Source: an uncultured Eubacteriales bacterium (GTDB taxonomy: Bacteria > Bacillota > Clostridia > Oscillospirales > Oscillospiraceae). Taken from it: a stretch of 6,849 nucleotides of DNA. The translations under genes were made by a program, and so were the position numbers. This document shows positions 1 to 4,814 of the stretch, one piece after another (the first letter of the stretch is position 1; each line of letters begins with the position of its first letter). The notes beneath the pieces were generated by a model, which was given only the letters and a program-made list of their open reading frames with translations, did no database searches and was not told the origin of the DNA. The stretch is taken from the NCBI GenBank assembly GCA_958427375.1, contig CAUABY010000116.1, positions 1 to 6,849 of the forward strand, written 5' to 3'.

Positions 1-47
1 TGCGCTTCATCCAGTTTATCCGCCCGCGCCGCAAGATAGCCAAACAT
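1..47 (-). CDS. 5' end of a downstream gene, possibly DUF5685 family (partial)
   Basis: An ATG at 47-45 follows the TGA stop of the zinc-ribbon gene by one base and opens a frame that stays open to the window edge. It encodes MFGYLAARADKLDEA. The opening Met-Phe-Gly-Tyr followed by a short basic/polar stretch resembles, from memory, the N-terminus of DUF5685 proteins of Clostridia, which continue into a Tyr-rich segment with a CGLC motif; that part lies outside the window. The TGA-T-ATG junction has no strong ribosome binding site of its own, which suggests translational coupling to the upstream gene. Only fifteen residues are visible. The existence of a gene here is fairly likely from the junction; the family name is a guess. 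Confidence 0.5.
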   Translation of the reverse strand, partial: MFGYLAARADKLDEA

Positions 48-48
48 A

Positions 49-453
49 TCAGGACTTGCCGAAGAACGAGGTGCCGCACTTGCGGCAGAGTATCTTTACC
101 TTGCCCTTATGGCGCGGTACACGGAGCTTGGCATGGCAGGACGGGCAGGTAAAAAACTTGTAATCCTTGCGCTGCACCCAGCTCTCCTTATAAAGGCGCA
201 GCTGTGCCTCAAAGCGATAGCGCAGGCGCATATACTTTCCGTTTTCCTCACTGCGCTTATACAAATTGCGTGAGAACATGCGGAAATAAATATACACCAG
301 CAGGACAAAGACTATCGGATATAGTACCCTGCCGATGCCCTTGGAAAAAATAGTCGCCAAGAGCAGCAGAATCATGTCTGCAACAAGCAGGAAAAGATTA
401 AATTGGTCATTGCCGTTTCTACCGGCCATGAATCTTGCCAAGCGTTCTCTCAT
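49..453 (-). CDS. Small membrane protein with C-terminal zinc ribbon (hypothetical)
   Basis: A 134-residue protein I cannot assign to a named function. A basic N-terminus (MRERLARFMAGR) leads into two hydrophobic segments, about residues 18-36 and 42-59, separated by a short loop with SKGIGR, so a helical hairpin in the membrane is likely. A basic, Arg/Tyr-rich stretch (60-98) follows. The tail carries two CxxC knuckles, C103-P-S-C106 and C123-R-K-C126, 16 residues apart, with the aromatic and basic pattern of a zinc ribbon. The positive charge after the second helix puts the ribbon in the cytoplasm by the positive-inside rule. The start is well supported: AAGGTGA lies four bases before the ATG. 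It is probably transcribed from a promoter near 493-501 and coupled to the gene starting at 47. A role in nucleic acid or protein binding near the membrane is possible but unproven. Confidence 0.85.
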   Translation of the reverse strand: MRERLARFMAGRNGNDQFNLFLLVADMILLLLATIFSKGIGRVLYPIVFVLLVYIYFRMFSRNLYKRSEENGKYMRLRYRFEAQLRLYKESWVQRKDYKFFTCPSCHAKLRVPRHKGKVKILCRKCGTSFFGKS

Positions 454-457
454 GTGC

Positions 458-464
458 TCACCTT
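458..464 (-). promoter_or_regulatory. Ribosome binding site of the zinc-ribbon gene
   Basis: The minus strand reads AAGGTGA, four bases before the ATG at 453-451. It supports this start over any downstream Met. Confidence 0.7.
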
Positions 465-492
465 GATAAAAATGTTCGTTTTCTAATTTAGA

Positions 493-501
493 ATTTTATC
501 A
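493..501 (-). promoter_or_regulatory. Candidate extended -10 promoter for the zinc-ribbon gene
   Basis: The minus strand reads TGATAAAAT, i.e. the extended element TG-N followed by TAAAAT, five of six bases matching TATAAT. No convincing -35 hexamer lies 16-18 bases upstream, which is tolerated in extended -10 promoters. Transcription would begin near 486 and leave a leader of roughly 30 bases carrying the ribosome binding site. The region is AT-rich, so chance matches are not rare. Confidence 0.4.
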
Positions 502-536
502 CATCATGAATCCAAAACATCACGAAATTGTTAATT

Positions 537-580
537 GTGGTAAGCTTTATTCAAACGCACCGAGAATTTAAGCTGACCAC
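537..580 (-). repeat. Imperfect inverted repeat directly after ddl
   Basis: Arms GTGGTAAGCTT (537-547) and AAGCTGACCAC (570-580) pair in 10 of 11 positions around a 22-base loop. The right arm abuts the stop codon of ddl. The minus-strand transcript would form the stem immediately after the stop, but no U-tract follows (it continues AATTAACAAT), so it is not a classical intrinsic terminator. It may be a 3'-end stabilising or Rho-assisted structure, or a protein-binding palindrome upstream of the promoter at 493-501. Confidence 0.5.
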
Positions 581-1648
581 TCAGCGCCCCTCCGCGCGCG
601 CCTTTAAGGACAGCTCTACTATCTGTTCACAAAGCTGCTCATAGCTGATACCATCGACCTTTGCGGCCTTGGGAATAAGGCTGTTGGGGGTCATGCCAGG
701 GAGTGTATTGACCTCAAGGCACCACGCCCTGCCATCCGCGTCGAGGATGAAATCCGTGCGGGAATACACCGCAAGGCCGAGCGCGCGGTGGAATTTCAGT
801 GAGGCCTCGCCAAGGGCTTTCTGCTCTTCCGACGTTATCGGCGCGGGGCAGAGCTCCCGTGCGCCCTCCTTGCCGCTCTGATACTTTGCAACATAGTCAA
901 AGCGCCCGCTGTCCGGCGGGACTATCTCAATGGCGTTCAGATAGCGGTCACCTAAAATGGGCACCGTAAGCTCACGGCCGACTATCTTCTGCTCAACCAC
1001 AGCGCGTGAGGCGTATTTGCGCACCTCAGTGAGTGCGGCAGTGAGCTCACCGCGCGTCTCCACGGGCACCACGCCGATGGACGAGCCGCCGTTGACCGCC
1101 TTTATAAAGCAGGGCACCGGCAGCTCGGCGGCAAGCGCCGGGATATCCTCAAGCTCATACTCTATCTCACGCCAAGCCGGTGTGAGCACCCCGGCGGACT
1201 CCATAATACGTTTTGCGACCGCTTTATCCATGGCCATGCCGCTTGAAAGAGGATTGGAGCCGGTATAGGGTACACCCAGAAGGTCGAGCGCGGCCTGAAT
1301 CTTGCCGTCCTCGCCGTCCGCTCCGTGCAGGCCGAGGAAAACACAGTCGGCAAGCTGGCACACCTCCAGCACGTTTTTGCCGAGGCGGCTTTTGCTTTTG
1401 AGCCTGCGCGAGGCCTTTACCGTATCAAGGTCAGGGGCGATTCTTTCAACCGAGACATCGCCGCAGAAACCGTCCGCCACATCAAAGGCCGCTTCCAGGC
1501 TGCCCTCATAGTTTTCAAGCCCCATGAACATATCAACAAAAATGGCCTTATGGCCAAGGCTTCTCAATGCGCGGCACACGGAAGTACCGGTGACAAGCGC
1601 AACTTCGCGCTCCGTGCTTATTCCGCCGCCCAAAACCACAATTTTCAT
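581..1648 (-). CDS. ddl: D-alanine--D-alanine ligase
   Basis: ATP-dependent cytoplasmic ligase that joins two D-alanines for the end of the peptidoglycan pentapeptide, upstream of MurF. At 355 residues it has normal Ddl length. An N-terminal domain carries GGGISTEREVAL (7-18), whose E13 corresponds to the glutamate that binds the first D-Ala. HGADGEDG is at 108-115. The central and C-terminal ATP-grasp part has FIKAVNGGSSIGV (181-193, phosphate-binding Lys and Ser loop), the omega-loop DYVAKY (251-256), SRTDF (296-300) with the catalytic Arg, and EVNTLPGMT (312-320) with the Mg-binding Glu and Asn. The Lys-Tyr in the omega-loop is the pattern of true D-Ala-D-Ala enzymes rather than vancomycin-resistance D-Ala-D-Lac ligases. 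The ATG at 1648 is preceded by AGGAAAGGGG, ten bases upstream, slightly long. No other cell-wall gene is in the window. Family assignment is firm. Confidence 0.96.
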   Translation of the reverse strand: MKIVVLGGGISTEREVALVTGTSVCRALRSLGHKAIFVDMFMGLENYEGSLEAAFDVADGFCGDVSVERIAPDLDTVKASRRLKSKSRLGKNVLEVCQLADCVFLGLHGADGEDGKIQAALDLLGVPYTGSNPLSSGMAMDKAVAKRIMESAGVLTPAWREIEYELEDIPALAAELPVPCFIKAVNGGSSIGVVPVETRGELTAALTEVRKYASRAVVEQKIVGRELTVPILGDRYLNAIEIVPPDSGRFDYVAKYQSGKEGARELCPAPITSEEQKALGEASLKFHRALGLAVYSRTDFILDADGRAWCLEVNTLPGMTPNSLIPKAAKVDGISYEQLCEQIVELSLKARAEGR

Positions 1649-1658
1649 ACTGCATACG

Positions 1659-1668
1659 CCCCTTTCCT
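1659..1668 (-). promoter_or_regulatory. Ribosome binding site of ddl
   Basis: The minus strand reads AGGAAAGGGG, ten bases before the ATG at 1648. Spacing is at the long end, but no nearer in-frame start exists: the ATG at 1655 is out of frame. Confidence 0.6.
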
Positions 1669-1706
1669 ATTCCGAAAACAGATACAGCAAAGCACAAGGA
1701 AAATTT

Positions 1707-1744
1707 ATCCCCAAGCTCTGAAAAAGGTCTTGGGGATGGAGCTT
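1707..1744 (-). promoter_or_regulatory. Hairpin with overlapping alternative stem in ddl leader; possible weak terminator
   Basis: Perfect 9-bp arms ATCCCCAAG (1707-1715) and CTTGGGGAT (1729-1737) enclose a 13-base loop. On the minus strand the stem is followed by AAATTTTCC, a poor U-tract, so it could weakly terminate transcripts coming from the M20 gene or act as a leader structure 60 bases before ddl. A second 6-bp pairing, AAGCTC (1713-1718) with GAGCTT (1739-1744), shares three bases with the first. The two are either alternatives or a pseudoknot. I see no promoter of good quality between this structure and ddl. Confidence 0.45.
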
Positions 1745-1767
1745 ATTTTTTCATACTGCAATCCGTT

Positions 1768-1795
1768 AAAAAGCGTTAGTATTTTAAGGCTTTTT
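1768..1795 (-). terminator. Weak AT-rich terminator-like hairpin after the M20 operon
   Basis: AAAAAGC (1768-1774) pairs with GCTTTTT (1789-1795) around a 14-base AT-rich loop. On either strand a run of five T closes the stem, the layout of a bidirectional A/U terminator, but only two GC pairs hold it. It is the best intrinsic-terminator candidate between the M20 gene and ddl, and is not strong enough to be sure. Confidence 0.35.
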
Positions 1796-1798
1796 ATA

Positions 1799-1903
1799 GC
1801 GCCGTAGGCGCGTCAGATTATGCATGAGACGACACGACGCACGCTCGCGCGGCGTGAGCGTGCGTAGCACGTGTATTTTCAATTAAAGTATTTGATTGAA
1901 AAT
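1799..1903. repeat. Cluster of three palindromes in the M20-ddl gap
   Basis: Three hairpins lie side by side. First, GCGCC-gta-GGCGC at 1799-1811. Second, a GC-rich palindrome with perfect 10-bp arms ACGCACGCTC (1837-1846) and GAGCGTGCGT (1856-1865). It can be lengthened by ACACG (1832-1836) with CGTGT (1870-1874) across a four-base bulge. Third, an AT-rich palindrome with perfect arms ATTTTCAAT (1875-1883) and ATTGAAAAT (1895-1903), ending five bases after the M20 stop. None is followed by a good U-tract in the minus direction. The GC-rich one resembles extragenic palindromes (REP-like), but it occurs only once here, so repetition cannot be shown. Confidence 0.6.
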
Positions 1904-1908
1904 CAGTA

Positions 1909-3345
1909 TCAGCACTGCTTCATGACGCGGATGTAAAATTCAACCGCGCGCTGGGCAGTCTCAAGGCGGATATGCTCATCGTTGCCGTGGATGGTGCTGC
2001 GCTCCTCAGCGGTCAAATCCATTGCGGAGAAGCGGTACACACGGTCGCTTATATCGCCGTAATGGCGGCTGTCGGAGCACTGAACCATGAGGTACGGCGC
2101 GACAACACAGCCCTGCCATGTGCCGGACACGGCGTTTACAACACGCTCCCAGCCGACGCAGTCTGTACGTGAAATGGGGCTTGGCTCCATATGCTCGCCG
2201 ACAGTGAGTTTCACATCGGGGTCATTAATGACAGAGCGGATATACTCCACCGCGCCGTCGACAGAGTCCGCCGGGTTGAGGCGGATGTTGGAGACCATGG
2301 AGACCGACGGTGGGATGACATTCGGCGCTTTGCTACCGCTCATCTGCGTAAATGCAACGGTAGTGCGCATAAGCGCGTTGAACTCGCCGCCGGATTTCTT
2401 TCCCATGGTGTCGAGCACGCCGCTGAAGCACCAGAGATTTGCAAAGATGACGCGGTAAAGGAAGGTGGAGCGGCGGCCAAGGGTATCAAACATCTCAAGC
2501 GCGGGCTTTGTGAGGTGCATTTTGAAGGGATGCGCCTCAACCTTGGTGCAGGCCATGGACAAGCGGCCGACCGGCGTGTGCGGCTTCGGCGCGGAGGCGT
2601 GACCGCCGCCTGAGGCAATGCTGTATTCGAGATTAATCAGGCCCTTTTCCGCAATGCCGATAAGGCCGCAGGGCTCGCTCACACCAGGGAAAACATCCTC
2701 CACCACGGCACCGCCCTCATCGACGACCATCTCAAGCTCGATATTATTCTCCTTGAAGTAGTTGACAATATTGATTGCGCCCTTGCCATTGACCTCTTCC
2801 CCGCCGGAAAAGGCAAAGTAGATATCATTTTCCGGTGTGAAGCCCTGCTTTATGAGGTTTTCAGCCGCGGAGAGCACACCGTTGAAGGTGACCTTGGTAT
2901 CAAGCGTACCGCGCCCCCACATAATGCCATCGACAATCTCAGCATCAAAGGCAGGGTGTGTCCAGTTCTCCTCCTCCACAGGCACAACGTCATAGTGCGC
3001 CATGAGCACGGAGGGCTTACCATCGCCCTTGCCGCCTTTCCAGTGGAAAAGCAGCCCCCTGTCATCCATGCGCCGCATGGGGCAGGTTTTCACAACATTG
3101 GGATAGAGTTCAGGGAGCTTGGCTATGAGCTTTTCAAACTCCGCATCATCCTCAAGCGAGTGGTCATCATAGGACACAGTGCGGCAGCGCACAAGCTCGG
3201 CAAGCGCGCTTACTGCCGCGTCACGGTCAAATTCGACCGGCTCATACTCGTTCTTTCCGCTGTCCTTGGGCTTGAACATAGCCGCGCGGATAAGGATAAC
3301 AGCTAAAAAAGCCACTATCGCGGCAAGGATTATCCAGCCAATCAT
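1909..3345 (-). CDS. Membrane-anchored M20 family metallo-hydrolase (carboxypeptidase S / PM20D1-like)
   Basis: A two-zinc M20 amidohydrolase expected to cleave a peptide or N-acyl-amino-acid amide bond. The 478 residues start with one hydrophobic helix (3-22) and no cleavage site, so the enzyme is probably anchored. The family residues are present in order: H117 and D119 in MAHYDVVP, bridging D149 in GRGTLDTK, catalytic E183 and metal E184 in GGEEVNG, D209 in VVDEGG, H249 in GGGHAS of the lid domain, and late metal ligand H453 in TIHGNDEH. DSRHYGDISDRVYRF (425-439) is typical of the CPS1/PM20D1 branch. The order and spacing argue for an active enzyme. The ATG overlaps the upstream stop (ATGA), and TAAGGAGG lies seven bases before it. 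It is the last gene of a cassette with two polytopic membrane proteins, so its substrate may be what they handle. The substrate is unknown. Confidence 0.93.
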   Translation of the reverse strand: MIGWIILAAIVAFLAVILIRAAMFKPKDSGKNEYEPVEFDRDAAVSALAELVRCRTVSYDDHSLEDDAEFEKLIAKLPELYPNVVKTCPMRRMDDRGLLFHWKGGKGDGKPSVLMAHYDVVPVEEENWTHPAFDAEIVDGIMWGRGTLDTKVTFNGVLSAAENLIKQGFTPENDIYFAFSGGEEVNGKGAINIVNYFKENNIELEMVVDEGGAVVEDVFPGVSEPCGLIGIAEKGLINLEYSIASGGGHASAPKPHTPVGRLSMACTKVEAHPFKMHLTKPALEMFDTLGRRSTFLYRVIFANLWCFSGVLDTMGKKSGGEFNALMRTTVAFTQMSGSKAPNVIPPSVSMVSNIRLNPADSVDGAVEYIRSVINDPDVKLTVGEHMEPSPISRTDCVGWERVVNAVSGTWQGCVVAPYLMVQCSDSRHYGDISDRVYRFSAMDLTAEERSTIHGNDEHIRLETAQRAVEFYIRVMKQC

Positions 3346-4028
3346 TTCATTGCCTCCTTAGTGTCGAGCAGATGTTTCTTATATAGTATACGGGATACGC
3401 CGATTGTGAACAAAACTCCAACGGGCACCATGATGCCGACTGTAGAGGAGTTAAGCGCGGGGATAAAGATGAAGAGAATGAGCATGAGAATAACCGGCGC
3501 GATGGCAATCTTCCAGTTTTTCGACACGAACACCACGCCAAGGCCGCCGAAAAGCGCGGGCAGAATCTGCGCGAAGGCGGGCGCGAGCACTGGCGCGTCG
3601 AGGATGGGTGTAAGCGGGGTGATGAGGATGACGCCTATTATGATAATGAGCGTGGTAACAATGCTCGAAACCGCGATGGCGATTGTGGAGATTATCTCGC
3701 CCTCCTCAGAGCGGATATTCTCATCCGCCTGCTCAAGCGCGTTGAGCGCGACAGGCAGCTTGAGGTTTGATATATTGCCGGTGACGAAGCTCAAATATGA
3801 GCCGCCCGCACCGAGCATGGGGACATATGTAAAGGTCTCCACCACGCCGACAGCCCAGTACATAGGCCCGGTGGCAAGGATGCCCATGCCAAGCCCCTGC
3901 CAGTCCGGCAGGACACCGAATATAACGCCGACAAGGATGGGGTACATGAACAGGGATATCATCACGCAGATGTTCCAAATCCGGCCGTCTCTATGGACGG
4001 AGTCAAGATAAGTCATAGGCTTTTTCAT
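3342..4028 (-). CDS. Six-helix membrane protein, partner of DUF5058 (function unknown)
   Basis: A 228-residue polytopic protein I do not recognise as a named family. Hydrophobic stretches lie at about 18-39, 45-65, 112-137, 147-168, 173-190 and 196-213. Between the second and third is a long polar region (about 75-111) with GGSYLSFVTGNISNLKLP, rich in Gly, Ser and Asn, followed by an acidic run (EQADENIRSEEGE). The Gly/Asn-rich segment, flanked by ETFTYVPMLGAGG, looks like a functional re-entrant or substrate-contact loop rather than a plain linker; that is inference. It starts 12 bases after the DUF5058 stop with TAAGGAGGT, whose TAA is that very stop codon, and ends overlapping the M20 start. 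Such tight coupling argues for a two-subunit membrane complex with DUF5058. A transporter is the simplest idea, but a channel or a non-transport role is open. Confidence 0.9.
   Translation of the reverse strand: MKKPMTYLDSVHRDGRIWNICVMISLFMYPILVGVIFGVLPDWQGLGMGILATGPMYWAVGVVETFTYVPMLGAGGSYLSFVTGNISNLKLPVALNALEQADENIRSEEGEIISTIAIAVSSIVTTLIIIIGVILITPLTPILDAPVLAPAFAQILPALFGGLGVVFVSKNWKIAIAPVILMLILFIFIPALNSSTVGIMVPVGVLFTIGVSRILYKKHLLDTKEAMK
3353..3360 (-). promoter_or_regulatory. Strong ribosome binding site of the M20 gene
   Basis: The minus strand reads TAAGGAGG, seven bases before the ATG at 3345, inside the last codons of the upstream membrane-protein gene. It fixes the start and allows efficient re-initiation at the ATGA overlap. 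Confidence 0.85.
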
Positions 4029-4034
4029 AATCTG

Positions 4035-4043
4035 ACCTCCTTA
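4035..4043 (-). promoter_or_regulatory. Ribosome binding site fused to the DUF5058 stop codon
   Basis: The minus strand reads TAAGGAGGT, six bases before the ATG at 4028. Its first three bases are the TAA stop of DUF5058, so a ribosome terminating there sits on the next initiation site. Confidence 0.85.
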
Positions 4044-4778
4044 TGACAGCCATGCGGTGATGGGAATAGCGCTCGCCATGCCCGCGATAAGGCTGAGCGG
4101 CAGTGCATAGTCCGACACCCAGCGCCAATTGGTTTTTTTCACAACTAAGCCCGCAAGCCCCATTACGAGCGCGGACACGACCATGACGCACACAGGGATG
4201 AGCCCGCTCGTATCGCCGTGGAAAATTGTGGAGAAGTCACAGAAAACATAGCCCAAAAATGCAGAAATCATGCCGATGAACATGGATGCGGAGAAAATCT
4301 CACTCCACTGTTTGTCGCGGTTTTCCATGCTTATCATACCGTTTTGCAGCTTTTTGGCCACCACCGGGACAAGCCAGATACCGACCATGATACTGAGCGT
4401 CATTACCCACGCGATTGTGACATACTGCGTGGCGTTGAGCGCCTCAACCTGGCCGAACACAAGGCCCATAGCGCCCTCGGCATTGGAGGCGGCTATCGTT
4501 TCATACGAGAGCGATCCCACAACGCTCAAACGAAGCCAAGGCAGCGGCACACCCAAATCCTTGGCGAGCGTGATGACGCTGATGACTATCGCAACGGCGG
4601 GGGCAATTGTGAACACCGCCGCCGTGCGCGCAACGCGCTTGAGTTTGCCCTTGTCCATGCCTATTGCAAGGCCGCGCCGCCACGCCTTCACGAGAAAGAA
4701 AATCGACTGCGCAAGCACAATGGCTACAATTACACCGGCAATGACGAACAGCACCGGTGAGTTGACATTGAATGTCAT
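4041..4778 (-). CDS. DUF5058 family membrane protein
   Basis: A polytopic membrane protein of the DUF5058 family, known mainly from Firmicutes and without an established function. With the start used here it has 245 residues. About six hydrophobic segments lie near 8-30, 52-72, 118-140, 161-182, 192-213 and 224-243. A basic loop follows the first helix (KAWRRG...MDKGKLKR, 31-52), which suggests that loop is cytoplasmic. The region between helices two and three is well ordered and conserved-looking (LRLSVVGSLSYETIAASNAEGAMGL, around 82-106), with small residues and a Glu that could line a substrate path. The frame can be read from a GTG at 4790, but AAAGGAG occupies 4796-4790 and overlaps that GTG. 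The ATG at 4778, 11 bases downstream, is the better start. It is first in a cassette with a second membrane protein and an M20 hydrolase. Confidence 0.9.
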   Translation of the reverse strand: MTFNVNSPVLFVIAGVIVAIVLAQSIFFLVKAWRRGLAIGMDKGKLKRVARTAAVFTIAPAVAIVISVITLAKDLGVPLPWLRLSVVGSLSYETIAASNAEGAMGLVFGQVEALNATQYVTIAWVMTLSIMVGIWLVPVVAKKLQNGMISMENRDKQWSEIFSASMFIGMISAFLGYVFCDFSTIFHGDTSGLIPVCVMVVSALVMGLAGLVVKKTNWRWVSDYALPLSLIAGMASAIPITAWLS

Positions 4779-4789
4779 ACTGCTTTTCA

Positions 4790-4796
4790 CTCCTTT
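4790..4796 (-). promoter_or_regulatory. Ribosome binding site deciding the DUF5058 start
   Basis: The minus strand reads AAAGGAG. Its last base is the first base of the GTG at 4790-4788, which therefore cannot be the initiation codon served by this site. The ATG at 4778 lies 11 bases downstream, a little long but usable. Confidence 0.7.
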
Positions 4797-4814
4797 AATT
4801 ATTTATATAAGCGA

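Noticed and set aside
581..1648. Possible vancomycin-type D-Ala-D-Lac ligase
   Set aside because: The omega-loop has Lys-Tyr (255-256) as in true D-Ala-D-Ala ligases, and no vanH, vanX or sensor genes lie nearby.
1325..1807. Plus-strand open frame of 160 codons running through the start of ddl into the gap
   Set aside because: It is antisense to the conserved N-terminus of ddl, shows no recognisable domain, and has the low-complexity composition of a shadow frame in GC-biased codons.
1837..1865. GC-rich palindrome as intrinsic terminator
   Set aside because: In the minus direction the stem is followed by CGTGTCGTCTC, with no U-tract, so it is listed as a palindrome only.
2191..2613. Plus-strand open frame of 140 codons inside the M20 gene
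   Set aside because: The minus-strand frame here carries the conserved M20 lid-domain residues; the plus product has no recognisable motif.
3361..4011. Plus-strand open frame of 216 codons opposite the six-helix membrane protein
   Set aside because: It mirrors the codon pattern of the hydrophobic gene, giving a Met/Thr/Pro-rich product. It lacks a convincing ribosome binding site, while the minus-strand gene has strong signals and operon context.
4797..4814. Possible -10 box (TATAAA) in the gap before DUF5058
   Set aside because: Transcription from it would start almost on the ribosome binding site, and the -35 match is poor. Read-through from the methyltransferase gene or an internal promoter is more likely.
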